Positions 1 through 10,428 of a stretch of 64,000 nt of DNA are shown here, piece after piece. Position 1 is the stretch's first letter. Each line of letters opens with the position of its first letter. The translations under genes and the position numbers were made by a program. The stretch comes from Streptomyces spororaveus (lineage in GTDB: Bacteria; Actinomycetota; Actinomycetes; Streptomycetales; Streptomycetaceae), in contig NZ_BNED01000005.1 of the NCBI RefSeq assembly GCF_016755875.1, forward strand, positions 5,160,001-5,224,000. Reading direction: 5' to 3'. Below the pieces are notes generated by a model. The model worked only from the letters and a program-made list of their open reading frames with translations. It was not told the origin of the DNA and did not search any database.

Positions 1-236
1 ATCCCGTGGCAGGCCAGGAAGTACATGAAGACCATCAGGCCCAGGTCCAGCCAGCTCACCCCCCAGCCCCACGCCAGCGGCACCGCCGCCAGCACGGCCA
101 CGAAGGGCACGGTGATGAACAGCAGCAGGGCGATCTGCTCGATGGAGCGCTTGCTCTCGCCGCCCAGTGTCGCGGACGGCTCGGACGGGTCGGAGGGCGC
201 GGAGCCACCCTCGATCAGATCGGGACTGGTGGTCAT
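1..236 (-). CDS. Acyl-CoA / fatty-acid desaturase, N-terminal part only
   Basis: The first 78 residues of a membrane fatty-acid desaturase that runs off the left edge. The protein begins [11 protein letters not shown], has an acidic, Ser-rich leader, then two hydrophobic segments (about residues 35-52 and 58-75) separated by a WGWGVSW turn, ending at CHG where the family normally continues into its first histidine box. Family members introduce a double bond into membrane acyl chains using a di-iron centre, which lies outside the window. The ATG is preceded by an AGGGG ribosome-binding site. Two near-palindromic sites in the upstream region (290-316) suggest repressor control. Family call is good, but the catalytic part cannot be checked here. 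Confidence 0.8.
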   Translation of the reverse strand, partial: MTTSPDLIEGGSAPSDPSEPSATLGGESKRSIEQIALLLFITVPFVAVLAAVPLAWGWGVSWLDLGLMVFMYFLACHG

Positions 237-289
237 GGGTGTCCCCTGGGGGGTGAGAGAAGTCGGCGGGCTCCCTGGTTACGAAACCC

Positions 290-316
290 TACGGACCCGT
301 AACCTACGGCATCGTA
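290..316. promoter_or_regulatory. Tandem palindromic operator candidate upstream of the desaturase gene
   Basis: TACGGACCCGTA (290-301) is an inverted repeat with 5-bp arms and a 2-bp centre. TACGGCATCGTA (305-316) repeats the design 15 bp downstream with one mismatch in the arms. A further TACGA half-site lies at 280-284. The pair sits 54-80 bp upstream of the desaturase start, in the expected promoter region. The layout resembles the binding site of a dimeric repressor such as a TetR-type lipid regulator, but no regulator gene is visible in the window. Confidence 0.5.
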
Positions 317-591
317 AGTATGGCAAAGGCGGGTCCGCAGGCAAGGGGGGCAGCGCCGGGAGAAGGAGCGCGCGCGAGGTGTTCACGCGCCGCCTGATGA
401 GACGTTTGCCCAGGCACACGCCTCGGACACCTATCCTGTGTCCCGTCGGACAGCGCGGTCCGCACGGGCAGCCCGAGCTGCGCATCAGGAGCGGAGATCC
501 CGCCCCCGGACGTAATCCGGGGCAGGCATCACCGCACGTCGCCGGGAGCCCACCGCCCAGTAGCGCTCGAACACTGCAAGGAGCCGCACCT
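317..591. other. Divergent intergenic region, ppc leader
   Basis: Gene-free stretch between the desaturase operator and ppc. A possible ppc -10 hexamer TATCCT lies at 432-437 with a weak TTGCCC 20 bp upstream (406-411), which is a long spacer. Nothing else recognisable. Open frames through it are extensions of the ppc frame without ribosome-binding sites. Confidence 0.3.
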
Positions 592-3354
<2,763 letters not shown>

Positions 3355-3362
3355 CGCGCAGC

Positions 3363-3412
3363 CCCGGTATCCGTGTCCGTCACCCTTTGCGATGACGGAC
3401 ACGGATACCGGG
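3363..3412. terminator. Strong hairpin terminator after ppc
   Basis: A perfect 20-bp stem (3363-3382 with 3393-3412) closed by a 10-nt loop, 8 nt after the ppc stop. There is no long U-tract, as is usual in Streptomyces. The left arm starts CCCGGTATCC. Confidence 0.85.
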
Positions 3413-3446
3413 CTCCGCCGCATCCGGCAGCGACGAGGATCGCACC

Positions 3447-3733
3447 ATGGGACGAACGTGGCCTCGGCCTCCGGTGGAGGGGTACGTCGTCGAAGACCTC
3501 ATGGCGTTGCCCGGTCTCCCGCGGCACACCGAACCGATCGAATATGCAGCCGCCGGCATCCCGAGTTCCTGGCGGGTCGAGGGCGGGGAGGGCCGCCCCC
3601 CGCTCGTGCACCTCTTCCGGTGGACCCGGTCAACCGGACCTACGCGCACACGGGTGCCCAGCGGGGCGTGGTCACGACCGACGTCCCCTTCCGGATGGAG
3701 ATCGATCTGACCCGGGTCGACGAGCAGCTGTAG
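3447..3733 (+). pseudogene. Uma2-family (DUF820) nuclease-like protein, decayed remnant
   Basis: Two short frames read together as a broken Uma2 protein. In the first frame (from ATG 3447) GYVVEDLMALPGLPRHTE matches the family N-terminus, then jumps straight to YAAAGIPSSWRVE, the late PD-(D/E)XK-core segment. About 100 residues of the catalytic core are therefore missing. At about 3620 the reading frame shifts: LFR is followed in another frame by DPVNRTYAHTG and the normal C-terminal PFRMEIDLTRVDEQL, ending at TAG 3731-3733. One extra C after the CGG codon would restore the frame. This implies an internal deletion plus a single-base deletion. Many Streptomyces genomes carry dozens of Uma2 genes whose role is poorly understood. 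Confidence 0.7.
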
Positions 3734-3737
3734 CCCG

Positions 3738-4328
3738 TCAGGAGTTGTACGCGGACTGGGCCCGCTCCAGGCCCTCCTGGATCAGGCACTCCACCGAGTC
3801 CGCGGCCCGGTCCACGAACCAGTCCAGCTCCTTGCGCTCCGTGGACGAGAAGTCCTTCAGCACGAAGTCCGCGACCTGCATCCGGCCCGGCGGCCGCCCG
3901 ATCCCGCACCGCACCCGGTGGTAGTCGGGGCCCATGGACTTGGTCATCGACTTCAGGCCGTTGTGCCCGTTGTCCCCGCCGCCCAGCTTCAGCCGCAGCG
4001 TCGGGTAGTCGATGTCCAGCTCGTCGTGGACGGCGACGATCCGCTCCAGCGGCACCTTGTAGAAGTCGCGCAGCGCCGTCACCGGACCACCCGACAGGTT
4101 CATGTACGTCATCGGCTTGGCCAGCACCACCCGGCGGTTCGCCGGCCCCGGCGGACCCATCCGGCCCTCGACCACCTGGGCCCGGGCCTTGTGCGCCTTG
4201 AACTTCCCGCCGATCCGCTCGGCCAGCAGGTCGGCCACCATGAACCCGATGTTGTGGCGGTTGCCCGCGTACTCCGGTCCCGGGTTCCCCAGGCCCACGA
4301 TCAGCCAGGGTGCCGCGTCGTCCGACAT
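3738..4328 (-). CDS. pth: Peptidyl-tRNA hydrolase
   Basis: Cleaves peptidyl-tRNA released by stalled or drop-off ribosomes, recycling tRNA; essential and cytosolic. The 196-residue length is normal. [17 protein letters not shown] carries the family's active-site Asn (Asn15) and general base His (His25); the VHDELD motif supplies the Asp, and [12 protein letters not shown] is the peptide/tRNA-binding loop. ATG 4328 is preceded by GAGGAG and gives the canonical N-terminus; the frame is open further upstream but without support. It is the last gene of the minus-strand run glmU-prs-rplY-pth and faces the Uma2 remnant tail to tail with 4 nt between. Confidence 0.96.
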   Translation of the reverse strand: MSDDAAPWLIVGLGNPGPEYAGNRHNIGFMVADLLAERIGGKFKAHKARAQVVEGRMGPPGPANRRVVLAKPMTYMNLSGGPVTALRDFYKVPLERIVAVHDELDIDYPTLRLKLGGGDNGHNGLKSMTKSMGPDYHRVRCGIGRPPGRMQVADFVLKDFSSTERKELDWFVDRAADSVECLIQEGLERAQSAYNS

Positions 4329-4357
4329 CAAAAGCTCCTCGGTTCCTCTACGAAGAC

Positions 4358-4394
4358 GACCGCCGTCCCGCTCCAGTGGAGCCGGACGGCGGTC
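4358..4394. terminator. Hairpin between rplY and pth
   Basis: GACCGCCGTCC pairs with GGACGGCGGTC, continuing after a 1x1 mismatch with GCTCC/GGAGC around a 3-nt loop. It lies between the rplY stop and the pth start, so it could end rplY transcripts or attenuate read-through into pth. Confidence 0.6.
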
Positions 4395-4426
4395 GGTCAG
4401 CAACTGCTGAGGGGGTGGGGCGAGGC

Positions 4427-5011
4427 TCAGGCCTCTTCGCCCTCGGCGGCCTCGGCGGCCGGCTCCTCGGCCTGCGGGGCCACGACCTGCAGGACGGCGA
4501 TGTCGCCGTCGACGGCCAGGGTGGTGCCGGCCGGGAGGACCAGGTCCGAGGCGTGGATGGTCGCACCGGCCTCGAGGCCCGCGATGGAGACGGTGACCTC
4601 GGTCGGGATGTGCGTGGCCTCGGCCTCGACGGAGATGGTGTTCTGGAGGGTCTCCAGCATGTTGCCGCCGGCGGCCAGCTCGCCCTCGGTGACGATCGCG
4701 ACGTCGACGGTGACCTTCTCGCCCTTCTTGACGATCAGGAAGTCGACGTGGGAGATCGAGCGCTTCAGCGGGTGCTTCTGCACGGCCTTCGGGATGACCA
4801 GCTCGGTGCCCGCGTCGCCCAGGTCCAGGGAGATCAGGACGTTCGGGGTACGCAGCGCCAGCTGGAGGGAGTGGGCGTCGACGTTGACGTGCTTCGGGGC
4901 GGTGCCGTGACCGTAGATGACACCGGGGGTCAGGGCGTCGCGACGGGCCTGGCGGGCAGAGCCCTTGCCGAAGGTGTCACGGATCTTGGCGGAAAGCTTG
5001 ACCTCGGACAT
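4427..5011 (-). CDS. rplY: 50S ribosomal protein L25 / general stress protein Ctc
   Basis: Binds 5S rRNA in the large ribosomal subunit; long actinobacterial and Bacillus forms (Ctc type) add a C-terminal beta-domain. The 194 residues fit the long type: an N-terminal L25 domain ([20 protein letters not shown], then VIYGHG and HVDFL) and a TL5-like C-terminal domain, ending in an Ala/Glu-rich acidic tail. ATG 5011 is favoured over an in-frame GTG two codons upstream because the AGGAG element is 7 nt before the ATG and almost touches the GTG. It lies between prs and pth, a conserved grouping in many Gram-positives. Confidence 0.95.
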   Translation of the reverse strand: MSEVKLSAKIRDTFGKGSARQARRDALTPGVIYGHGTAPKHVNVDAHSLQLALRTPNVLISLDLGDAGTELVIPKAVQKHPLKRSISHVDFLIVKKGEKVTVDVAIVTEGELAAGGNMLETLQNTISVEAEATHIPTEVTVSIAGLEAGATIHASDLVLPAGTTLAVDGDIAVLQVVAPQAEEPAAEAAEGEEA

Positions 5012-5115
5012 GCTCACTCCTCGTGGGGTGACGGAAATGGACTGAAGTCACCCGGCCGGAACGGCCTGCTACGAAGAGCGCGTCGATAACGGAGCATCCG
5101 TACCGGAACAGGTAC

Positions 5116-5163
5116 GGCCTCCCTCGCCGAGCAACTCATGGAGTGTACCCGGCGGGGGAGGCC
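5116..5163. terminator. Terminator hairpin downstream of prs
   Basis: GGCCTCCCTCGCCG (5116-5129) pairs with CGGCGGGGGAGGCC (5150-5163) with a single G-U-type mismatch around a 20-nt loop. It sits 27 nt after the prs stop, upstream of rplY. Confidence 0.7.
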
Positions 5164-5190
5164 GCACCAAAAGGATCTACCGCGGAACGG

Positions 5191-6168
5191 TTACTGCTGC
5201 TCCTCGAACAGGCTCGTGACCGAGCCGTCCTCGAAGACCTCGCGGACCGCGCGCGCGATCATCGGGGCGATCGACAGCACCGTGATCTTGTCGAGCTCCA
5301 GGTCGGACGGGTCCGGCAGGGTGTTCGTGAAGACGAACTCGCTGACCTTGGAGTTCTTCAGGCGATCGGCCGCCGGGCCCGACAGGATGCCGTGCGTGGC
5401 CGTCACGATGACGTCCTCCGCGCCGTGCGCGAACAGCGCGTCGGCCGCGGCGCAGATGGTGCCACCGGTGTCGATCATGTCGTCGACCAGGACGCAGACG
5501 CGGCCCTTGACCTCACCGACGACCTCGTGGACGGTCACCTGGTTGGCGACGTCCTTGTCGCGGCGCTTGTGCACGATCGCCAGCGGCGCGTCCAGACGGT
5601 CGCACCAGCGGTCGGCCACACGCACACGGCCGGCGTCCGGGGACACGATCGTGAGCTTCGTACGGTCCACCTTGGCGCCGACGTAGTCCGCGAGGACGTT
5701 CAGGGCCGACAGGTGGTCCACCGGGCCGTCGAAGAAGCCCTGGATCTGGTCCGTGTGCAGATCGACCGTGAGGATGCGGTCCGCACCCGCGGTCTTCAGC
5801 AGATCGGCCACCAGGCGCGCCGAGATCGGCTCGCGGCCCTTGTGCTTCTTGTCCTGACGGGCGTACCCGTAGGACGGGACGATCACGGTGATGGAGCGTG
5901 CCGACGCGCGCTTCAGCGCGTCGATCATGATCAGCTGCTCCATGATCCACTTGTTGATCGGAGCCGTGTGGCTCTGGATCAGGAAGCAGTCCGCGCCGCG
6001 CGCCGACTCCTGGAAGCGGACGTAGATCTCGCCGTTCGCGAAGTCGAAAGCCTTGGTCGGCACGAGGGCGACGCCCAGCTGATGCGCAACCTCCTCGGCC
6101 AGCTCGGGGTGGGCGCGGCCGGAGAAGAGCATCAGCTTCTTCTCGCCGGTCGTCTTGATCCCGGTCAC
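5191..6168 (-). CDS. prs: Ribose-phosphate pyrophosphokinase (PRPP synthase)
   Basis: Makes 5-phosphoribosyl 1-diphosphate from ribose 5-phosphate and ATP, feeding nucleotide, histidine, tryptophan and NAD synthesis. 325 residues, a class I enzyme. The catalytic flexible loop SYGYARQDKKHKGREPISA and the PRPP-binding loop VLVDDMIDTGGTI are intact, as is the DLHTDQIQGFF segment. The start is GTG with GAGGAG 8 nt upstream. It lies just downstream of glmU, the common pairing in actinobacteria, sharing the supply of nucleotide-sugar precursors. Confidence 0.97.
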   Translation of the reverse strand: MTGIKTTGEKKLMLFSGRAHPELAEEVAHQLGVALVPTKAFDFANGEIYVRFQESARGADCFLIQSHTAPINKWIMEQLIMIDALKRASARSITVIVPSYGYARQDKKHKGREPISARLVADLLKTAGADRILTVDLHTDQIQGFFDGPVDHLSALNVLADYVGAKVDRTKLTIVSPDAGRVRVADRWCDRLDAPLAIVHKRRDKDVANQVTVHEVVGEVKGRVCVLVDDMIDTGGTICAAADALFAHGAEDVIVTATHGILSGPAADRLKNSKVSEFVFTNTLPDPSDLELDKITVLSIAPMIARAVREVFEDGSVTSLFEEQQ

Positions 6169-6260
6169 AGCACAGTCTCCTCAGACGTGTTGAAGCTGCT
6201 CGCCCCCATGTGCGTCCGTCCCGCACACGGTGAGCCAGCCGAATTGCGTGCACCTATCAC

Positions 6261-6282
6261 GGTACGCCGTCGCGGGCGTACC
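6261..6282. terminator. Short hairpin after glmU
   Basis: GGTACGCC pairs with GGCGTACC around a 6-nt loop, in the glmU-prs gap. Modest stability; it could be a terminator or an operator. Confidence 0.45.
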
Positions 6283-6301
6283 TGTTTCCGGTCAGTTCAC
6301 C

Positions 6302-7747
6302 TCAAGGGCGCTCGGCGTCCTCCGAGGCCGCCGACTGCGCCGCCGTGGCGGCGGCACTGCCCGGACGCTTACGGGCCACCCAGCCCTCGATATTCCGCTG
6401 CTGGCCACGGGCCACGGCCAGGGCGCCGGGCGGCACATCCTTGGTGATCACGGATCCGGCGGCCGTGTAGGCGCCGTCCCCGATCGTGACGGGAGCCACA
6501 AACATGTTGTCCGAACCCGTCTTGCAATGTGAGCCGACGGTGGTGTGGTGCTTGTGCTCACCGTCGTAGTTCACGAAGACGCTCGCGGCACCGATGTTCG
6601 TGTACTCGCCGATCGTCGCGTCGCCCACGTACGACAGGTGGGGGACCTTGGTGCCCTCGCCGATCGTGGCGTTCTTCATCTCGACGTACGTACCGGCCTT
6701 CGCCTTCGCGCCGAGGTTCGTGCCCGGGCGCAGGTACGCGAAGGGACCCACGCTCGCCTGCGGACCCACGACCGCGCTCTCGGCGACCGTGTTGTCCACC
6801 CGGGCGCCCGCGCCCACGTGGGTGTCCTTCAGCCGGGAGTTGGGGCCGACCTCGGCGCCCTCCGCGATGTGCGTGGCACCCAGCAGCTGGGTGCCGGGGT
6901 GCACGATCGCGTCCTGGCCGAAGGTGACGGTCACGTCGATGAAGGTGCCGGCCGGGTCGACGACCGTCACGCCCGCGAGCATGGCCCGCTCCAGCAGGCG
7001 CGCGTTCAGCAGGGCACGGGCCTCGGCGAGCTGCACACGGTTGTTGATCCCCAGGATCTGCCGGTGGTCGCTGCCGACGGCCGCGCCCACGCGGTGCCCG
7101 GCCTCGCGCAGGATGCCGAGGACGTCGGTGAGGTACTCCTCGCCCTGGCTGTTGTCGGTGCGCACCTTGCCGAGCGCGTCGGCCAGCAGAGCGCCGTCGA
7201 AGGCGAAGACGCCCGAGTTGATCTCGCGGATCGCACGCTGGGCGTCGGTGGCGTCCTTGTGCTCGACGATGGCCGTCACGGCGCCGCCGGCGTCGCGGAC
7301 GATACGCCCGTAGCCGGTGGAGTCCGGGACCTCGGCGGTCAGCACGGTGACGGCGTTGCCGTCGGCCTCGTGCGTCCGCGCGAGGCCGGCCAGGGTCTCC
7401 CCGGTCAGCAGCGGGGTGTCGCCGCAGACGACGATCACGGTGCCGGTGACGACGCCGCCGAGCTCTTCGAGGGCCATCCGGACGGCGTGCCCGGTGCCGT
7501 TCTGCTCGTACTGGACGGCGGTGCGGACGTCGGCGTCGACGCCGGCCAGGTGCGCGGTGACCTGCTCCCGGGCGTGCCCGACGACCACGACGAGGTGCTC
7601 GGGGTCGAGCTCACGGGAGGCGGCGACGACGTGACCGACGAGCGAGCGCCCGCAGATCTCGTGGAGAACCTTGGGAGTCGCCGACTTCATGCGGGTGCCT
7701 TCACCCGCTGCGAGTACGACGACGGCTGCCGGGCGGTTGGCGCTCAC
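6302..7747 (-). CDS. glmU: Bifunctional UDP-N-acetylglucosamine pyrophosphorylase / glucosamine-1-phosphate N-acetyltransferase
   Basis: Performs the last two steps to UDP-GlcNAc, the entry to peptidoglycan. 481 residues. The N-terminal nucleotidyltransferase has VVVLAAGEGTRMKSATPKVL near residue 10 and the GDTPLL motif. The C-terminal half is a left-handed parallel beta-helix with hexapeptide repeats and the acetyl-CoA/active-site segment HLSYVGDATIGEYTNIGA. The GTG at 7747 starts the classic N-terminus (MSANRPAAVVV) and has GAAGGG upstream. The same frame runs open across the upstream tRNA gene, but that extension is not coding. First protein gene of the minus-strand housekeeping run. Confidence 0.96.
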   Translation of the reverse strand: MSANRPAAVVVLAAGEGTRMKSATPKVLHEICGRSLVGHVVAASRELDPEHLVVVVGHAREQVTAHLAGVDADVRTAVQYEQNGTGHAVRMALEELGGVVTGTVIVVCGDTPLLTGETLAGLARTHEADGNAVTVLTAEVPDSTGYGRIVRDAGGAVTAIVEHKDATDAQRAIREINSGVFAFDGALLADALGKVRTDNSQGEEYLTDVLGILREAGHRVGAAVGSDHRQILGINNRVQLAEARALLNARLLERAMLAGVTVVDPAGTFIDVTVTFGQDAIVHPGTQLLGATHIAEGAEVGPNSRLKDTHVGAGARVDNTVAESAVVGPQASVGPFAYLRPGTNLGAKAKAGTYVEMKNATIGEGTKVPHLSYVGDATIGEYTNIGAASVFVNYDGEHKHHTTVGSHCKTGSDNMFVAPVTIGDGAYTAAGSVITKDVPPGALAVARGQQRNIEGWVARKRPGSAAATAAQSAASEDAERP

Positions 7748-7816
7748 GGGGATGCCCTTCGGCTTCGGGGGTGGACCCGTGAAGGATACCGGGGTGCCGG
7801 CGACGCCGAACGAACG

Positions 7817-7845
7817 CGGGTCCCGACCGCCACGGTCAGGACCCG
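7817..7845. terminator. Hairpin downstream of tRNA-Gln
   Basis: CGGGTCC and GGACCCG pair around an inner GACCG/CGGTC stem with a 1x1 mismatch and a 3-nt loop. It lies 12 nt beyond the tRNA 3' end and before glmU, so it probably ends the tRNA transcript. Confidence 0.7.
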
Positions 7846-7857
7846 AAAAGGATGGAG

Positions 7858-7929
7858 CTCCCCCGCCAGGACTCGAACCCGGACATAAGGCACCAAAAGC
7901 CTCAGTGCTGCCAATTACACCACAGGGGA
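7858..7929 (-). tRNA. tRNA-Gln (anticodon UUG)
   Basis: 72 nt on the minus strand. The acceptor stem TCCCCTG/CGGGGGA has one G-U pair. The anticodon stem GAGGC/GCCTT encloses loop TTTTGGT with anticodon TTG, and the T-arm CCGGG-TTCGAGT-CCTGG is complete. The 3' CCA is not encoded. Reads CAA (and CAG by wobble). It sits about 110 nt upstream of glmU on the same strand. Confidence 0.95.
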
Positions 7930-8141
7930 CTATTTTCGACTGAATCGGACAACTCGCCTGGTGATCTAGTCGATGGCTCCTACTATGCCGCACCAGGCGC
8001 CTTCGACGCGACGGTACAAAACCGAGCCCTGCGGAACGTATGAGGGGTCGTCCTTCGCGTTCGGGCGCTTCGTTCGATTGCCGGCGGTTCTCGGGATTTT
8101 CGTTCGACCGCGCGCAAGGGGCGCTGCGTACGCTGGACGGC

Positions 8142-9404
8142 ATGACCAAAACGGGGGAAGTAGAAGGCCGCGCCGGGCCGCCTTTGTGGTGGGCGAGGCG
8201 GCGGGATGCCGTGGGGGACGTGGTGCTCGGCGGGGTGTCCGCCGTCGAGTGTGCGTGGGAGGGCGTGCTCTTCGCCGCCGAGGTGGGGCTGCCGGCGGCG
8301 GTGGGCGCGCTGTTCGGGTTCGTGGTGGGGGCCACGCTCGTGCTGCGGCGGCGGTGGCCGATCGCGGTGGTGCTCGTGGGGATCGCGGTCTCGCCGGCCG
8401 CAATGGGGTTCCTGCTGGCGGTGGTCGGGATGTACACGCTGGCCTCCTCGGAGGTGCCGCGGCGGATCACGGCCGCGTTGGCCTCGATCTCGCTGGCCGC
8501 GACCTTCGTCGTGATGTACCTGCGCACCCGCGGGGACGTGGAGGCGGACGCGACGCTCGTGGTCGTGCTGTCCGTGTTCGTCGCGGTGGCGCTGACCGTG
8601 CCGCCGGTGCTGTTCGGGCTCTACATCGGGGCCCGGCGGCGGCTGATGGAGAGCCTGCAGGAACGCGCGGACTCGCTGGAGCGGGAGCTGTCGCTGCTGG
8701 CGGACCGGGCGGAGGAGCGGGCCGAGTGGGCCCGTACGGAGGAGCGCACGCGGATCGCGCGGGAGATGCACGACGTGGTCGCGCACCGGGTGTCGCTGAT
8801 GGTGGTGCACGCGGCCGCGCTGGAAGCGGTGGTGGTCAAGGATCCCGCACGGGCGGCGAAGAACGCGGCCCTGGTGGGGGACATGGGGCGGCAGGCGTTG
8901 ACGGAGCTGCGCGAGATGCTCGGCGTGCTCCGGGCGCCGTCCAAACCGGCCGTGCCGGATCCGGTGCCCGCCCCGGCCGTCGAGGCGGCGGCGTTCGCGG
9001 CGGGTGGGGAGGAGGGGCCCTCGCTCGGCGAGCTGGAGGCGCTGGTGGGCCAGTCCCGGCAGGCGGGGATGGCCGTGGAGATGCTGGTGCACGGTGAATG
9101 GGCGGCGTACGCGGCGGAGGTCGAGCAGACGGCGTTCCGCGTGGTGCAGGAGGCGCTCACCAACTGCCACAAGCACGCGCCGGGTGCGCGGGTCGTGGTG
9201 CGGCTCGCGCACCGGGCGGAGGAAGTCGCCATGCAGGTGGAGAACGGGCCGTGTGACGGGAAGGCTCCGGAGCCGGGGCTGCCGAGCGGGGGGAACGGGC
9301 TCGTCGGCATGCGGGAGCGTGTGCTGGGGCTGGGCGGGGTGTTCGTGTCCGGGCCGACGGACGCGGGTGGGTTCAAGGTGTCGGCGGTCCTGCCGGTTCG
9401 CTAG
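8142..9404 (+). CDS. Two-component sensor histidine kinase (NarL/DesK-type HisKA_3), orphan
   Basis: 420 residues. The N-terminal third is a membrane domain of about four to five hydrophobic segments with no sizeable extracellular loop, suggesting it senses a membrane-embedded signal. A coiled-coil linker (about 170-205) leads to the HisKA_3 phospho-acceptor AREMHDVVAHRVS with His210. The C-terminal ATPase has NCHKHAPGA (N box) and GGNGLVGMRERV (G2 box), ending at VSAVLPVR. No response regulator is adjacent, so its partner is elsewhere. ATG 8142 has TACGCT ending 7 nt before it, a leaderless-type arrangement. It is followed by a repeat-rich region. Confidence 0.88.
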   Translation: MTKTGEVEGRAGPPLWWARRRDAVGDVVLGGVSAVECAWEGVLFAAEVGLPAAVGALFGFVVGATLVLRRRWPIAVVLVGIAVSPAAMGFLLAVVGMYTLASSEVPRRITAALASISLAATFVVMYLRTRGDVEADATLVVVLSVFVAVALTVPPVLFGLYIGARRRLMESLQERADSLERELSLLADRAEERAEWARTEERTRIAREMHDVVAHRVSLMVVHAAALEAVVVKDPARAAKNAALVGDMGRQALTELREMLGVLRAPSKPAVPDPVPAPAVEAAAFAAGGEEGPSLGELEALVGQSRQAGMAVEMLVHGEWAAYAAEVEQTAFRVVQEALTNCHKHAPGARVVVRLAHRAEEVAMQVENGPCDGKAPEPGLPSGGNGLVGMRERVLGLGGVFVSGPTDAGGFKVSAVLPVR

Positions 9405-9448
9405 GCGCTGGGCCCTGGCCGGGGGGTGGTTGCCGGGGGCGGTGGTTG

Positions 9449-9600
9449 CCGGGGTGCGGCCCCGGGCCCCGCGCGGTTTGGCTCCGGCGGGGGCGGTTTC
9501 CGGGGTGCGGCCCCGGGGCCCGTGCGGTTTGGCTCCGGCGGGGGCGGTGGTTTCCGGGGTGCGGCCCCGGGCCCCGCGCCTCAATCGCCGGCGGGGCTGG
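9449..9600. repeat. Tandem GC-rich repeat, three copies
   Basis: Units beginning CCGGGGTGCGGCCCCGGG start at 9449, 9500 and 9554, so the periods are 51 and 54 bp. Units one and two continue with GTTTGGCTCCGGCGGGGGCGG; the third ends in GCGCCTCAATCGCCGGCGG, a module that reappears near 63620. Each unit contains a self-complementary GGGGTGCGGCCCC core. Such modules are common at 3' ends of Streptomyces genes and may act as terminators. Confidence 0.75.
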
Positions 9601-9625
9601 TGGTGTGGGGTGGTGCCCCGCCGGA

Positions 9626-9700
9626 GTGTCTCCTCGGCTCGCGCCTGCGGCCGTGTGGTGCTGTGTCGGCCTGGGTTGCGCGCTCGTCCTGCGGGGACAC
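9626..9700 (+). repeat. Left copy of a large inverted repeat element
   Basis: 75 bp starting GTGTCTCCTCGGCTCGCGCC and ending CCTGCGGGGACAC. Its reverse complement occurs at 9776-9848. The outer GTGTCTCC and GGGGACAC ends are themselves imperfect inverted repeats, as in miniature mobile elements. The middle of the two copies diverges while the outer about 26-28 bp are nearly identical. Confidence 0.7.
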
Positions 9701-9775
9701 TCCGCCGTGTCCCCACCCCACGGCAGGCCTTCGACAGTGCCCGGCCCGACGCAGGGGGAGCGGGGACGGGCAGGG

Positions 9776-9848
9776 GTGTCCCCGCAGGACGAGCGCGCAA
9801 CCACCCCGAACGGGCCGACCCCGCCGCAGGCGCGAGCCGAGGAGACAC
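9776..9848 (-). repeat. Right copy of a large inverted repeat element
   Basis: 73 bp starting GTGTCCCCGCAGGACGAGCG and ending GCCGAGGAGACAC, the reverse complement of the copy at 9626-9700 over both ends. The two are separated by 75 bp and could form a long cruciform or RNA hairpin. Confidence 0.7.
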
Positions 9849-9913
9849 CCCTGCCCGGCCCCGCGGACCAACCCGCACCACGCCAGGACCCCGCCCCGCC
9901 CGGGGCGACGGGG

Positions 9914-10426
9914 TTAGTGGTCAGTGGTGAGGCGGGTGGGCTGGAGGCCGGTCAGGAGGAGGGTGAGGGCCTCGTCGACGTTGGAGCCGAGGTACCAGTC
10001 GCCGGTGTGGTCGATGCCGTAGACGCGGCCCTCGCGGTCGAGGGCGAGGTGGGAGCCGCCGTCGGCTTCCACGCCCAGCGGGCAGAGCTGGGTGGACAGG
10101 GCCCGGCCGAGGTCGGCGAAGGTGCGGGCGAGGTGGATTCCGGTGAGCGGGTCGATCCGGACGGGCGTCGGGGCGATCTGGCGGCCGGAGCCGTGCGCGG
10201 TGACCGTCAGGCCGCCGAACTCGGCCCAGGCCTCGACGGCGGCGGGGAAGACGGTGTGCCGGTGTCCGGCGGGTGTGGTGTGGTCCCGGAGGGCGTCGGC
10301 CCAGTACTCGGCCTGCTTGATGTCCCACCGGCCGGGTTCCCAGCCGGCGGTGCGCAGGGCGGAGTCCACGGCGACCGGGAAGCGGGTGGCCGAGGAGCGG
10401 TCGTAGGAAGCGGAGGCGGTGGTCAT
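9914..10426 (-). CDS. SUKH-3 domain immunity-type protein
   Basis: 170 residues matching the SUKH-3 family: RFPVAVDSALRTAGWEPGRWD at the start, then GHRHTVFPAAVEAWAEFGGL, and WYLGSNVDEALTLLL near the end. SUKH proteins are known as immunity partners of nucleic-acid-attacking polymorphic toxins. It starts 2 nt after the stop of the upstream YwqJ-type deaminase gene, so the two are probably translationally coupled as toxin and antidote. No signal peptide or membrane segment, so it acts in the cytoplasm. The ATG at 10426 is the first good start. Specificity for the neighbouring deaminase is inferred from position. Confidence 0.78.
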   Translation of the reverse strand: MTTASASYDRSSATRFPVAVDSALRTAGWEPGRWDIKQAEYWADALRDHTTPAGHRHTVFPAAVEAWAEFGGLTVTAHGSGRQIAPTPVRIDPLTGIHLARTFADLGRALSTQLCPLGVEADGGSHLALDREGRVYGIDHTGDWYLGSNVDEALTLLLTGLQPTRLTTDH

Positions 10427-10428
10427 GG

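Larger units (their letters stand above)
9405..9913. other. Gene-free repeat region between convergent genes
   Basis: 509 bp between the ends of the sensor kinase (plus) and the SUKH-3 gene (minus). It holds a three-copy tandem repeat (9449-9600) and a spaced pair of inverted 73-75-bp elements (9626-9700 and 9776-9848). Long open frames on both strands are rich in Pro, Arg and Gly, have no start signals, and are side effects of extreme GC content. Confidence 0.7.

Noticed and set aside
7852..8043. 63-residue plus-strand frame over tRNA-Gln
   Set aside because: Covers the tRNA on the opposite strand; no start signal.
9626..9848. Inverted repeats as the ends of an insertion sequence
   Set aside because: Only 75 bp between copies and no transposase frame; treated as a repeat element instead.
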